64,000 bases of DNA from Agrobacterium cavarae (GCF_004310285.1 NZ_SISF01000033.1:372001-436000), one strand, 5' to 3'; shown: positions 44,131 through 55,348, numbered from the stretch's first letter. Program-made: numbers and translations. Notes: generated from the sequence alone by a model not told the origin.

Positions 44131-44243
44131 CATTCCTGTGCTTGTCACAGGAATCCCGTCAAACCAAGTCTTTGGTCTGAAAGAACTCCTCTCGCCGCGC
44201 AGACGCGCGGCGGCTAGATTCCTGTGACAAGCACAGGAATGAG
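44131..44243. repeat. Compound inverted-repeat element
   Basis: Two palindromes with ATTCCTGTG/CACAGGAAT arms (44133-44155 and 44219-44241) are themselves inverted copies of each other, so the whole 113-base unit can fold end to end. Between them lie ACCAAG/CTTTGGT and CGCCGCGC/GCGCGGCG hairpins. A single palindrome of the same type occurs at 20719-20747. It lies in the gene-free 370-base stretch 43914-44283; nothing else is visible there. Confidence 0.8.
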
Positions 44244-44283
44244 GAAAGACGTTACCTTTCCCCGTCCTATCAGTTGATTACCT

Positions 44284-45636
44284 TCAAGCCGCCGACTTGA
44301 CGCTGCCAATCACACCGACCAGATCGTTGACGATCCGCTCGACCTGGGCACTGTCATCGCCTTCTGCCATGACGCGGATCAGCGGCTCGGTGCCGGATGG
44401 GCGAATGACGAGACGGCCCTTGTCGGCAAGCGCGCTTTCGGCATCGGCAATCGCCTGCTTCACCACCGGGTTCTCCAAAGGCTTGCCACCAGAAATGCGG
44501 ACATTCTTCAAGAGCTGCGGCACGGGCTCGAACTTGCGGCACACTTCGCTGACCGTCTTGCCCGAGCGCTTGACGCGCGCCAGAACCTGAAGCGCCGCGA
44601 CAAGACCATCGCCCGTTGTGCCGTAATCGGAAAGCACGATATGGCCGGATTGCTCGCCGCCGACATTGAAATCGTGGTTGCGCATGTGCTCGACCACGTA
44701 ACGGTCGCCCACCTTGGTGCGCGCCAGCGTCAGCCCCTTGTCGCCAAGGAAGCGTTCGAGGCCGAGATTGGACATGACGGTTGCGACGATGCCGCCGCCA
44801 CGCAGTATATTGTCGTCGGCCCAGCTATGGGCGATCGTCGCCATCAACTGGTCGCCATCGACGATCTGGCCCCGTTCATCGACGATGATGACACGATCGG
44901 CATCGCCATCGAGCGCGATGCCGATATCGGCGCGCACTTCATGCACCTTCTTCTGCAACGCGTCCGGATGCGTCGAGCCGCACTCGAAATTGATGTTGGT
45001 GCCGTTCGGCTCGTTACCAATGGTCACGACCTCGGCGCCGAGCTCCCAAAGCGCTGTCGGTGCAACCTTGTAGGCCGCGCCATTGGCGCAGTCGATTGCA
45101 ATCCTGAGCCCGCTCAAGGTCACGTCGCGTGGCAGGGTGCGCTTGACGAATTCGATATAGCGATAAATGTCGCCGTCGACGCGCTTGGCGCGACCGATCT
45201 CATGCGGCTTGGCAAGCTGTGCATGGATGTCCTTGTCGAGCAGGTCTTCGATTTCCAGCTCCAGCTCGTCGGAAAGCTTATAGCCATCCGGGCCGAAGAG
45301 CTTGATGCCGTTATCTGCGAAGGGATTGTGCGAGGCGGAAATCATCACGCCGATATCGGCACGAAGCGAGCGGGTCAGCATGGCAACGGCGGGAGTCGGG
45401 ATCGGGCCGAGCAGGAAGACATCGAGACCGGCGGCGGTGAAACCGGCGACCAGGGCGTTTTCCAGCATATAGCCGGACAGACGCGTATCCTTGCCGATCA
45501 CGACGCGATGACGGTGATGGCCACGACGGAAGATCGTGCCGACGGCAATCCCCACCCGCATCGCCAGATCCGGCGTCATGGGGAAAACGTTGGATTGCCC
45601 GCGAATGCCATCAGTTCCGAAATAGCGACGTGTCAT
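44284..45636 (-). CDS. glmM: Phosphoglucosamine mutase
   Basis: This 450-residue enzyme converts glucosamine-6-phosphate to the 1-phosphate for cell-wall UDP-GlcNAc. The phosphoserine is Ser102 in MISASHNPFADNGIKLFG; the metal loop is DGDADR, the sugar loop GGEQSGHIV, and the phosphate-binding loop RPSGTEPLIRVM near the end. ATG 45636 (MTRRYFGTDGIRG) starts at the conserved N-terminus; the frame is open further upstream. It lies after ftsH on the same strand, as in other rhizobia. Confidence 0.97.
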   Translation of the reverse strand: MTRRYFGTDGIRGQSNVFPMTPDLAMRVGIAVGTIFRRGHHRHRVVIGKDTRLSGYMLENALVAGFTAAGLDVFLLGPIPTPAVAMLTRSLRADIGVMISASHNPFADNGIKLFGPDGYKLSDELELEIEDLLDKDIHAQLAKPHEIGRAKRVDGDIYRYIEFVKRTLPRDVTLSGLRIAIDCANGAAYKVAPTALWELGAEVVTIGNEPNGTNINFECGSTHPDALQKKVHEVRADIGIALDGDADRVIIVDERGQIVDGDQLMATIAHSWADDNILRGGGIVATVMSNLGLERFLGDKGLTLARTKVGDRYVVEHMRNHDFNVGGEQSGHIVLSDYGTTGDGLVAALQVLARVKRSGKTVSEVCRKFEPVPQLLKNVRISGGKPLENPVVKQAIADAESALADKGRLVIRPSGTEPLIRVMAEGDDSAQVERIVNDLVGVIGSVKSAA

Positions 45637-45872
45637 GTGAACTCCAAATATATGGCGGCGCCGTGCACTAAGATGCGGCAACCTTTTTTCGCTAGATGCC
45701 ACAAAGCGAGTCTGGCAGCACGTAAATTACCGCAAAAACGAAATATATGTCGTGACCGGCCCAGGTTCTCCCCAGGAAAGCGGAGGCTTCGCGGGCGAAG
45801 CGACAACAATAAGAGGGGCTGATTACAGACGGGAAGCTATGGTACTGGCGCCGCCGCCCCCACACCCTGCGT

Positions 45873-45955
45873 CATCCTCGGGCTCGATCCGAGGATCCAT
45901 ATGTTTCAATCGCTTACGGTTGTTGCCAATGGATGGTCGGGTCAAGCCCGACCAT
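45873..45955. repeat. REP-like palindrome pair
   Basis: ATCCTCGG-N7-CCGAGGAT (45874-45896) and ATGGTCGGG-N5-CCCGACCAT (45933-45955) face each other over a 36-base spacer. The first is of the same type as the palindromes at 63190-63266. Bounded by GTCATCC and ATGACG, they look like extragenic palindromic repeats. Confidence 0.75.
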
Positions 45956-46012
45956 GACGACGGAAAAATTTGCGACAGCTTTTGGACAAGCAAGCGTCGC
46001 CGGCGACACCTA

Positions 46013-46047
46013 AAAAACAAGAAGGCCGCTCTTTCGAAGCGGCCTTC
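46013..46047 (-). terminator. Intrinsic terminator after ftsH
   Basis: GAAGGCCGCT and AGCGGCCTTC form a 10-bp stem, followed on the minus strand by TTGTTTTTTAGG. It is 25 bases after the ftsH stop. Confidence 0.9.
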
Positions 46048-46071
46048 CCGTCGTAAACTTATGCACGAAAC

Positions 46072-48018
<1,947 letters not shown>

Positions 48019-48148
48019 TGAACTCCCCGAACTCCAACGGACGGATGACCGCCCGCCATTATGTTGCCCCTAACATAAGGAGGACAGTTGCGGTTGCCAA
48101 GGCGAAGGGAGGAAGGAGATGTGTTTTGCGGTAAAAACTCTGCGAAAT

Positions 48149-49477
48149 TTACCACAAACTTTGCAGCGGAAGCTGCGGATAGACGCCGCGCCCGAGACTG
48201 AGCGCAATTGCGTTGGCCAAATCGAGGTCGAAGCGCGGGAGAAACAGGTCGTAGGGAGCTAGCAATGGGCGCATGGTGATCGATCGGAGATCAGCCTCCC
48301 CCTGCCCTGCACCCTCCGGAGTAACACGTGGCTGCGAGAGCTTCGCGCGTTTCAGCACGCCAGCCGGAACGGTGGTGAGCGTGGTATCCTCTCCGTGAGC
48401 AACCGCCCCGCCGGAAACGGTCACCGGAGCCAGAGAATGATTGACGATCTCGAACCGCTCATCCCACCTCGCGGTCTCGCCGGGAGCAACGGTGATCGTC
48501 GGCACGTCCCGGTTCTCGCGCATCAGGTATAACCCATCCTTGCGCCGGTCGAAGATGACTCGCCCTGCCGTCAGCCTGCCTGGCTCTCTGGCGGTGACGA
48601 AGGCCATCACCCGGTCCATGCTCTCCGCTGCAAGCGGATAGGCGCGGCCACCTGCAACGCAAGTGAGCGCAGTAAGGGCATAGCGGATGACGGCGGGATC
48701 ATCGCCAAGGCAATCGGCGCTGAGCTTGATCAGACCACCCGGATAAGCCTGCACCGCGCCAGAGACGAAAGCCGCGGCGCGGGATGCGAGTTCCGTCCTG
48801 TCGAGCAACGGCTCTCGGGACGGTGGTTCGGCATCCCTTGAGAGCTTGCGCACGCGCACCCGCTCATACGTGTCGTCTTCATTGCTGGGGTCATCGAACC
48901 AGCCCTGCCCTTTGGCGGCGAGATAGTCGCGAATATCCTCGCGCCGCACGCTCAAGAACGGGCGCAGCACCCAGTGGCGGGCATTGTAGAGAACCGCATC
49001 CGCCATGCCGGAGAGGCCGGGCATGCCAGCCTGCGCGCTTCGTTGACTGCGCATCGCGATTGTCTCGCGCTGGTCGTCCAGCGTGTGTCCGACCACAATG
49101 GCTGTTGCGCTGATCGTCTCGGCGACCTCTCCGATCAGCCGATACCGCGCGAGCCGCGCTGCGGCGGAGATGCCGGTTCTCGGCTTCTTGTCATTCCAGC
49201 GAAGGATGTCATGGGGAATATTCAGCCCGCGGCACAAGGATTGAACGGCTTGCGCTTCATCCGCCGCTTCGGGGCGCAAAGCGTGGTCGATGGTCACGGC
49301 ATGAAGCTGGACATCGTCTCGACCGGAGACACGCAAAACCTCGTGAAGGGCAAGAAGCAGGCCGGTGGAATCACTTCCACCTGAGACCGCCACCAGAAGA
49401 AGGGCGGGTGTTGAAATGCGTTCTAGAAGATTCCGCGCTGCCTCGATCGGCGCTAGCGGAGAAGAGAGGGGTGCCAT
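48149..49477 (-). CDS. tilS: tRNA(Ile)-lysidine synthase
   Basis: This 442-residue enzyme modifies C34 of tRNA-Ile(CAU) to lysidine. The PP-loop VAVSGGSDSTGLLLAL is at about residues 31-46. VVGHTLDDQRETIAMR is the conserved second block, and SVRREDIRDYLAAKGQGWFDD with DPSNED follows. The C-terminal part is the tRNA-recognition region. It is 20 bases after cpoB, all on one strand, the typical cpoB-tilS-ftsH order. Confidence 0.94.
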   Translation of the reverse strand: MAPLSSPLAPIEAARNLLERISTPALLLVAVSGGSDSTGLLLALHEVLRVSGRDDVQLHAVTIDHALRPEAADEAQAVQSLCRGLNIPHDILRWNDKKPRTGISAAARLARYRLIGEVAETISATAIVVGHTLDDQRETIAMRSQRSAQAGMPGLSGMADAVLYNARHWVLRPFLSVRREDIRDYLAAKGQGWFDDPSNEDDTYERVRVRKLSRDAEPPSREPLLDRTELASRAAAFVSGAVQAYPGGLIKLSADCLGDDPAVIRYALTALTCVAGGRAYPLAAESMDRVMAFVTAREPGRLTAGRVIFDRRKDGLYLMRENRDVPTITVAPGETARWDERFEIVNHSLAPVTVSGGAVAHGEDTTLTTVPAGVLKRAKLSQPRVTPEGAGQGEADLRSITMRPLLAPYDLFLPRFDLDLANAIALSLGRGVYPQLPLQSLW

Positions 49478-49497
49478 AGCGGGGGCGGCGAGCAGGC

Positions 49498-50514
49498 TCA
49501 GCAGCCGATGCGCTTCTGTTCACTGGTAACTTTGCCAAGAACGGTCTTGGAGGCGCTGGGGTAGCGCTTCGGAACTTCGCGCAGCGTGGCGCAGGCGGTG
49601 TCTTTGTTATCAAGTGCGGCAAGCGACATGCCGAGCTTCAGCAGCATTTCAGGTGCCTTGGGAGACTTGCCGTAATTCTTGTGTCCGTCGAGAAAGGTCT
49701 TCGCCGCAGCGGTGAACTTGCCCTGGGAATATTGCGCTTCGCCAAGCCAGAAGCTGGCATCCGCCGCCTTCGAGCCGTTGGGATAGCCTTGGATATACTG
49801 TTCGAAGCCCTGCTCCGCCTGCTTGTAATCGCCAGCAAGCACATGGCTGTAAGCCGCCTGGTAGATATCGTTTTCGCTGGTCAGCGCCGCGGTATTGACC
49901 GGATCGGTGCTGGTGGACTTGCCACCCGTGCTTACACCTGGAAGCGCGCCTGCAGAATTGTTGGCACTGGAATTCAGCGTGCCGCCAACCGGCAGGCCAC
50001 GCGAATCGAGCTCGATCGAGCCAAGCGTCGTCTCGCCGGGTGCCGCGTTGGACCGCGGACCGGTGGGTGCTGCGCTGCCTGGCACCGAAGCGCCGTTGGT
50101 GGACGGCTCTCCGATAATTGTTGCGACATCGTCAGACGGACCGGCGGAAGAGCCTGCAGGCGGAAGATCCGCCTCGGCCTTTTTCTTGGGTGCTGCAGCC
50201 GGTGCAGAGGACTTGCCGCCGCCTTCCAGTTCCTGGAAGCGGTACTCATTGTCTTCCTGCGCCTTGCGAATGGTTTCCTGCATCTGGAGAAGCTGGAAGC
50301 TCATCTCTTCGATACGACCGTTCAACTGACGGATCTGCTCTTCAAGCTGCTGTACGCGGTAGGTCTCGTTGGCCTGGACATTGACCACCGGAGCCCGCGA
50401 ATTGGTCGTGCTAGGGTTCCCACCCCAGCCAAACAACGGCTGCGACACTGCAGTGCCGCTGAAGCCGGTGCAGGCTGCAAGCCCCAGCATTCCCGCCACG
50501 ACAAGTTTCTTCAT
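49498..50514 (-). CDS. cpoB: Tol-Pal system protein CpoB (YbgF)
   Basis: This 338-residue protein links the Tol-Pal machine to peptidoglycan synthesis during division. After the signal comes a trimerisation coiled coil (VQQLEEQIRQLNGRIEEMSF, about 45-95), a disordered Ala/Ser/Gly/Pro-rich linker, and C-terminal TPR-type helices (IYQAAYSHVLAGDYKQAEQG). The N-terminus MKKLVVAGMLGLAAC has a lipobox-like LAAC with cysteine 15, so it may be a lipoprotein, unlike E. coli CpoB. AGGA is before ATG 50514. Confidence 0.93.
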   Translation of the reverse strand: MKKLVVAGMLGLAACTGFSGTAVSQPLFGWGGNPSTTNSRAPVVNVQANETYRVQQLEEQIRQLNGRIEEMSFQLLQMQETIRKAQEDNEYRFQELEGGGKSSAPAAAPKKKAEADLPPAGSSAGPSDDVATIIGEPSTNGASVPGSAAPTGPRSNAAPGETTLGSIELDSRGLPVGGTLNSSANNSAGALPGVSTGGKSTSTDPVNTAALTSENDIYQAAYSHVLAGDYKQAEQGFEQYIQGYPNGSKAADASFWLGEAQYSQGKFTAAAKTFLDGHKNYGKSPKAPEMLLKLGMSLAALDNKDTACATLREVPKRYPSASKTVLGKVTSEQKRIGC

Positions 50515-50609
50515 AGTGCTTCCTGTCTCATTGATTTGCGCCCCAGCGGCGCAACTCCGGATTTTTTCCATCTGCGATGAAAAAGCAACTTAACTTCGGC
50601 CAAACTATG

Positions 50610-50642
50610 AAAAAAACGAAAGGCGACCCGAGGGCCGCCTTT
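50610..50642 (-). terminator. Intrinsic terminator after pal
   Basis: AAAGGCG and CGCCTTT pair around a 10-base loop and are followed by CGTTTTTTTC on the minus strand, 30 bases after the pal stop. cpoB must then have its own promoter or depend on read-through. Confidence 0.8.
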
Positions 50643-50671
50643 GCAAATTTCATCACGATTGCGCGAGGCAA

Positions 50672-51208
50672 TTACATGCCTGCGCCACCGAGAACGGTAA
50701 CCGCGCGGCGGTTCTGCGACCAGCAGGAGATGTCGTCGCAAACGGCGACCGGACGTTCCTTGCCGTAGGAGATGGTCTTCATGCGGTTGGCCGGAACGCC
50801 CTGGGATGCCAGGAATTCCTTGGTGGCGGCCGCACGGCGTGCACCGAGCGCCAGGTTGTATTCGCGCGTGCCGCGTTCATCGGCATGGCCTTCAACCGTG
50901 ATGGCGTAGTTCGGGTAACGAGCAAGCCACTGGGCCTGGCGCTGCAGCGTCTGCTGTGCGTCGGCGCGGATCGAGGTGGAGTCGGTATCGAAGAAGATGC
51001 GGTCGCCGACATTGACGGTGAAGTCCTGCTGCGAACCAGGCGTTGCGGAACCAGCACCACCGCCGAGGCCAAGCTCGCCAGCGCTGTTCGGCATGTTCTT
51101 CTTGTTCGCGCAACCGGCAAGCGCCAGAGCAAGCGTCAGAGCGATAACAGCCGGATTGCGGGCGATTTTCTGCATTGGGCTAAGCGCCGAAGTTTGTGTA
51201 CGGCTCAT
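50672..51208 (-). CDS. pal: Peptidoglycan-associated lipoprotein
   Basis: This 178-residue outer-membrane lipoprotein has its lipidated Cys33 in ALALAGC. The mature C-terminal OmpA-like domain holds GDRIFFDTDSTSIRADAQ, then VEGHADERGTREYNLALGAR, whose Asp and Arg bind diaminopimelate in peptidoglycan. AGGAGAG precedes ATG 51208; a second ATG at codon 12 would shorten the signal. A 312-base gap to tolB contains a copy of the dispersed repeat. Confidence 0.96.
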   Translation of the reverse strand: MSRTQTSALSPMQKIARNPAVIALTLALALAGCANKKNMPNSAGELGLGGGAGSATPGSQQDFTVNVGDRIFFDTDSTSIRADAQQTLQRQAQWLARYPNYAITVEGHADERGTREYNLALGARRAAATKEFLASQGVPANRMKTISYGKERPVAVCDDISCWSQNRRAVTVLGGAGM

Positions 51209-51420
51209 CGCCGGTCTCTCCTTAGGATTTCGATAACGTTGCCAGACGCTAACCGATTGAGGTTAACGGCCCCCGAACGCTTATGGTTAACAAAACGGAA
51301 ATGTCCCACTTTTCTGCTCCCTCACAGCATTTTGCGGCAAGAAAGAGGCGCATTCCCGGTATTCTCCACAAAACCGCCACAACAACTCCGGTTCGAGATG
51401 CTGTGGCGGGTATTTATCAG

Positions 51421-51524
51421 GCATGGTCGAAGCAAAACGGTAGAGCGGCTTTGCGAGAACGACATGCGAAAGAACAAGGCCTAATGCGCAGGGAGCGAAT
51501 CTGAAAGATCGCAATACGCTTTAG
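51421..51524. repeat. RIME-like dispersed repeat, copy 6 (diverged)
   Basis: Matches from GGCATGGTCGAAGCAAAAC to the end GATCGCAATACGCTTTAG. The left palindrome is substituted in several places. The CTTTAG end covers the TAA stop of tolB (51521-51523 on the minus strand), as copy 5 does for its neighbour. The remaining part of the gap 51209-51420 shows nothing but AT-rich pal promoter sequence. Confidence 0.72.
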
Positions 51525-52834
51525 TCAAGCAGTGGCGACCAAGCAGGGTCGGACGCATAGGTCGGGGTCTTGACCATCTGCTCGTTATAACCTGTCAGAT
51601 CGATGGAATAGAGCTGCGGACCACCGGCGCCGGCATTCTGACGGAAGAACATCAGCACACGTCCATTCGGCGCCCAGGTCGGTCCCTCATTGTGGAAGCC
51701 GGACGTCAGAATGCGCTCGCCAGAACCGTCTGGCTTCATCACGCCGATGGAGAACTTGCCGCCCGATTGCTTGGTAAAGGCAATCAGATCGCCGCGCGGA
51801 GACCAGACCGGCGTAGAGTAGGACCCGTCGCCGAAGGAAATACGCGTCTGGCCCGAGCCATCGGCATTCATCACATAGATCTGTTGGCGTCCGCCACGGT
51901 CGCTTTCAAAGGCGATGCGCTGGCCGTCCGGCGAATAGGACGGTGCCGTGTCGATCGCACCGGTATTCGTCAGACGCGTCGTGGTGCGCGAGCGCAGATC
52001 CATCGTGTAGATATTGGCATTGCCCTCCTGCTGAAGGCTCATGATCACCTTCTGACCATCCGGCGAGAAGCGCGGGGAGAAGGTCATGCCCGGGAAGTTG
52101 CCGACGACTTCGCGCTGTCCGGTTTCCAGTTGCAGCAGGTAGACGCGCGGCTGGTTGCCTTCGAACGACATATAGGTGACTTCCTGCCGGTTCGGCGAGA
52201 AGCGCGGCGTCAGCACCAGATCGTTGGTGTTGGTCAGGTTACGAACGTTGAAGCCATCCTGGTCCATGATGGAGAGCTGACGCTTGCGCTGCTGCTTCGG
52301 GCCGCTTTCGGAAACGAAAACGACGCGGGTGTCGAAGTAGCCCTTTTCACCGGTAATGCGCTCATAGATGGCATCGGCGATGATATGAGCGACGCGGCGC
52401 CAGTTTTCCGGCTGGGTGAAGAACTGCTGACCCATCATCTGCTGGCCGGCAAAGGTGTCCCACAGACGGAACTCGGCGCGAAGACGGCCATCGGCCTCCT
52501 TCGTCACGCGGCCCGTCACCAGTGCCTGGGCATTGATGACCTTCCAGTCTTCAAAGCGCGGGGACTGGTCCGGATTGCTGATCTTTTCGATGAAGGCGCT
52601 CTTGTTGATCGGCGCAAACAGGCCGGAGCGCTGCAGGTCTGCCGCAACCACAGCGGAAACCTGCGCACCGATGCCGTCACCCGACATGAAATCGGTGATC
52701 GCAATCGGCAGCGGCTGCACATTGCCCTTGGTGATATTGAGCCGAACTTCCGCGTTGGCTGGAGTGATCGCAACGAACGACAGGATGAGGCCGGAGGCCA
52801 CCATCATCGCGCGAAGGAAAGAGAACTTGATCAT
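51521..52834 (-). CDS. tolB: Tol-Pal translocation protein TolB
   Basis: This 437-residue periplasmic protein has a signal peptide (cleavage near ITPANAEV) and an N-terminal domain to about residue 165 that contacts TolA. A six-bladed beta-propeller follows, with repeated blades such as LVLTPRFSPNRQEVTYMSFE, MTFSPRFSPDGQKVIMS and AIDTAPSYSPDGQRIAFESDRGG. It docks on Pal. The end (SDPAWSPLLD) is normal although the dispersed repeat supplies the stop codon. Confidence 0.96.
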   Translation of the reverse strand: MIKFSFLRAMMVASGLILSFVAITPANAEVRLNITKGNVQPLPIAITDFMSGDGIGAQVSAVVAADLQRSGLFAPINKSAFIEKISNPDQSPRFEDWKVINAQALVTGRVTKEADGRLRAEFRLWDTFAGQQMMGQQFFTQPENWRRVAHIIADAIYERITGEKGYFDTRVVFVSESGPKQQRKRQLSIMDQDGFNVRNLTNTNDLVLTPRFSPNRQEVTYMSFEGNQPRVYLLQLETGQREVVGNFPGMTFSPRFSPDGQKVIMSLQQEGNANIYTMDLRSRTTTRLTNTGAIDTAPSYSPDGQRIAFESDRGGRQQIYVMNADGSGQTRISFGDGSYSTPVWSPRGDLIAFTKQSGGKFSIGVMKPDGSGERILTSGFHNEGPTWAPNGRVLMFFRQNAGAGGPQLYSIDLTGYNEQMVKTPTYASDPAWSPLLD

Positions 52835-52911
52835 CGAGACAAGCCTTTCAGCTTTTTTTCATAAATTGCACATCGATTGGAATACGGATGCCCGGCGCCG
52901 AAAGCGGCTGC

Positions 52912-54096
52912 TTAGACACCGAAGTCTTCCGGCGTGAACGTCAACAACAAGGTGTTCCATCCTTTTTCACCGTCGTACTTATCCGGTGGGAGATTGGTAA
53001 AGGGCGCGGATCGGGTGACGGCGCGCCTTGCGCTGCCTTCCACCGCACGGCGCGTTCCGTCCGGTCCGCCTGTCGCCGAAACCTCAAGCTGGCCAACGAT
53101 CTCACCCGATCTGTCGAGATGGACGCGGACTTCAACGACCACCTGCGCCACATCGGTCAGGCCGGCAACCATCGACCAGTTCTTGGAAATCTGCCCGCGC
53201 AGAGCATCCATCTCACTGGCGCTGAGGCCCGTGCCGATCGTCTTCTTGCCACCAAGGGCTGCCGTCTGGGTGGAGCGCTTCGCGCCACCGCCGGAAGGCG
53301 CCTGCTTGTTGAGAAGTGCAGAGATTTCATCGGCATTGAACTCGCTCTGCTGGGTTGCGGCAGCCTTTGCCGTTTCCTGCTTGCGATCGGAGACCTTCTT
53401 GTCGGAAGGCTTTTCATTGGCCTTGGCCTGGTCGGTCTTCTTTTCAGTCGGCTTTTCCGCAGGCTTCTGCTCAGCCGGCTTCTGCGGCTCGGGCTTTGGC
53501 GGCTCCGGCTTCTGTTCCGGCGGCTGCGGACGCGCATTGGGGCGCGGCACGTTCTGCGGCACGGCAATTTCTGCCGGTTCCTGGTTCTGCGGAGGCGGCT
53601 CTTCGGCCTTCTGCTCGGCTGGCGGTGGCTCGGCTGGCTTCGGCGGCGTCGCGATTTCAGGCTTTGGCTGTGGAAGGGCCGCGATCTCCTGCGGCTTCGG
53701 CGCGGTCTCTTCCTTCACGATGTCCTTGACGTCGTTCGGATTGGTATCGACCACGGGTGCCGGCTGCTCCTGCTTGGGCGGAGCGGCAGCACTATCATTG
53801 TTGTTGGGCTTTTCGGTTGGCGTCGGCGGCGCATCGAGGTCGGCATTGTTGTTGCCGACATTCTGCGCATTGGGCACGGTGTCGGGACGCGTGGTCGGGA
53901 CCGGCGCCGATTTCTCCGCCTTCGGCGCCTTCTTGTCACCCTGCTGAATCTGCGTCATTTCCTCGACGGACACGAGTTCGACAGGCATCGACTCGGCCTG
54001 AGACACCTCGAGCGGTGCCGGCGAGCCCAGGGACACAAGGGCAAAGGCCAGCAGCGAGGCGTGCACGATCGCAGATGTGGTAATGCTACCCTTCAT
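52912..54096 (-). CDS. tolA: Tol-Pal protein TolA
   Basis: This 394-residue protein spans the periplasm and transmits the force of TolQR. A single N-terminal helix (residues 6-28) anchors it. The long central region (about 45-270) is rich in Pro, Glu, Lys, Gln and Ala (PEPPKPEPQKPAEQKPAEKP and others). The C-terminal domain (LSASEMDALRGQISKNWSMV onwards) has the TonB/TolA C-terminal fold. I chose ATG 54096 (MKGSITTSAIV); a TTG at 54108 overlaps the tolR stop and would add four residues. Confidence 0.93.
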   Translation of the reverse strand: MKGSITTSAIVHASLLAFALVSLGSPAPLEVSQAESMPVELVSVEEMTQIQQGDKKAPKAEKSAPVPTTRPDTVPNAQNVGNNNADLDAPPTPTEKPNNNDSAAAPPKQEQPAPVVDTNPNDVKDIVKEETAPKPQEIAALPQPKPEIATPPKPAEPPPAEQKAEEPPPQNQEPAEIAVPQNVPRPNARPQPPEQKPEPPKPEPQKPAEQKPAEKPTEKKTDQAKANEKPSDKKVSDRKQETAKAAATQQSEFNADEISALLNKQAPSGGGAKRSTQTAALGGKKTIGTGLSASEMDALRGQISKNWSMVAGLTDVAQVVVEVRVHLDRSGEIVGQLEVSATGGPDGTRRAVEGSARRAVTRSAPFTNLPPDKYDGEKGWNTLLLTFTPEDFGV

Positions 54097-54104
54097 CGCC
54101 GAGG

Positions 54105-54569
54105 TCAATTGTCCTGTTTCTGTTGCGTTACGAGGCCGATATTCTTGAAGCCCGCACCCTGAATACGCGCCATGACATCCGCGACAACGCCGTAAGCGGC
54201 GACGGAATCGGCGCGCACAAAGACGCGTTCATTGTATCCGGTGGTGGCGATCGCCTTCAGCTTGTCCGCCACTTCCGCCGCTTCGATCGGCGTTTCCTGC
54301 AGATGGATCTGGCCATTGGCATTGACCGAAATGGTGATCGGCTGCGTTTCCGAGTTCAGAGCGGAGGCAGAGGTCTGCGGCAGATCGACCGGCACGCCGA
54401 CCGTCATCATCGGTGCTGCCACCATGAAGATGATGAGCAGCACCAGCATGACGTCCACGAGGGGCGTCACGTTGATTTCGCTGATCGCACCGCCGCCGCC
54501 ACGACGACCGCGTCCACGGCCGCGACGACCGCCCGAACCACCACCGCTACCGCCTGCTGACATACCCAT
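54105..54569 (-). CDS. tolR: Tol-Pal protein TolR
   Basis: This 154-residue ExbD/TolR-family protein has a Gly/Arg/Ser-rich N-terminal tail of about 28 residues and one membrane helix, EINVTPLVDVMLVLLIIFMV, with the proton-conducting Asp39. A periplasmic domain follows (NGQIHLQETPIEAAEV to ADVMARIQGAGFKNI). The tail, with GRRGRGRGRRGGG, is unusually basic. It is followed by tolA almost without a gap. Confidence 0.94.
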   Translation of the reverse strand: MGMSAGGSGGGSGGRRGRGRGRRGGGGAISEINVTPLVDVMLVLLIIFMVAAPMMTVGVPVDLPQTSASALNSETQPITISVNANGQIHLQETPIEAAEVADKLKAIATTGYNERVFVRADSVAAYGVVADVMARIQGAGFKNIGLVTQQKQDN

Positions 54570-54603
54570 CGCGTTTTACTCCACTGGCTTTCGGCGTTGC
54601 GTT

Positions 54604-55323
54604 TTACTGCGCGGCCTGACGCGTCTGCAGCTTCTCGTCGATCTGGCGAGACAGGATCGCGGAGAACTCGTCGGCAAAACCTTCCATGCGCGAGGAAAGC
54701 TTGTGCGCGTCAGCCATGAACTTGTTGTAGGCCATGACCGCCGGAATAGCGGCCACGAGGCCGATTGCGGTTGCCAGAAGCGCTTCGGCAATACCGGGCG
54801 CCACGACCGCAAGGTTGGTGGACTTCGAACCGGCAATCGCCTGGAACGAGGTCATGATACCGACAACCGTACCGAAAAGACCGATGAACGGACCGGCAGA
54901 ACCGATGGTCGCCAGCGAACCGAGACGCGCTTCGAACTGCTCGGCTTCGCGTGACATTGTCACATCCATGGCCCGGTCGATACGCATCTGCAGACCGATC
55001 GGAGACCGTGCGCCGCGCTCGAAGGACTTCTTCCATTCGCGCATGGCGGCCACGAAGATCGCCGCAAGGCCGCCATTCTGGCGTTCGGCCAGGGTGCGGT
55101 AGAGCTCTTCAAGCGACTGGCCGGACCAGAACACCTGTTCGAACTGATCGAACTGGCGCCGCGCCTTGGTGAAGCTCATATATTTGTCGATGACGATGGC
55201 CCACGTCCAAACCGAGGCGGCTAAGAGGCCGATCATCACCAGCTTGACGATGAGTCCTGCCTGCATGAACAGTGCCCAAAGACTCACATCATGCGTTGCC
55301 GCTGCCAAACCTGCCTGTTCCAT
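54604..55323 (-). CDS. tolQ: Tol-Pal protein TolQ
   Basis: This 239-residue protein forms the proton-driven inner-membrane motor with TolR. Three helices are visible: about 20-42, 128-158 (SLATIGSAGPFIGLFGTVVG) and 165-197 (ALLATAIGLVAAIPAVMAYN). I preferred ATG 55323 (MEQAGLAAATHDV) to the TTG at 55347, since the protein begins there in the usual way. It leads the tolQRA genes, 34 bases before tolR. Confidence 0.94.
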   Translation of the reverse strand: MEQAGLAAATHDVSLWALFMQAGLIVKLVMIGLLAASVWTWAIVIDKYMSFTKARRQFDQFEQVFWSGQSLEELYRTLAERQNGGLAAIFVAAMREWKKSFERGARSPIGLQMRIDRAMDVTMSREAEQFEARLGSLATIGSAGPFIGLFGTVVGIMTSFQAIAGSKSTNLAVVAPGIAEALLATAIGLVAAIPAVMAYNKFMADAHKLSSRMEGFADEFSAILSRQIDEKLQTRQAAQ

Positions 55324-55348
55324 AAATATTCCAATCCCCGAATCCAAA

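Larger units (their letters stand above)
45637..46071. other. Intergenic region between glmM and ftsH
   Basis: The 435-base gap has no gene. It holds a pair of REP-like palindromes (45873-45955) and the ftsH terminator (46013-46047). The remaining part presumably carries the glmM promoter. Confidence 0.7.
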
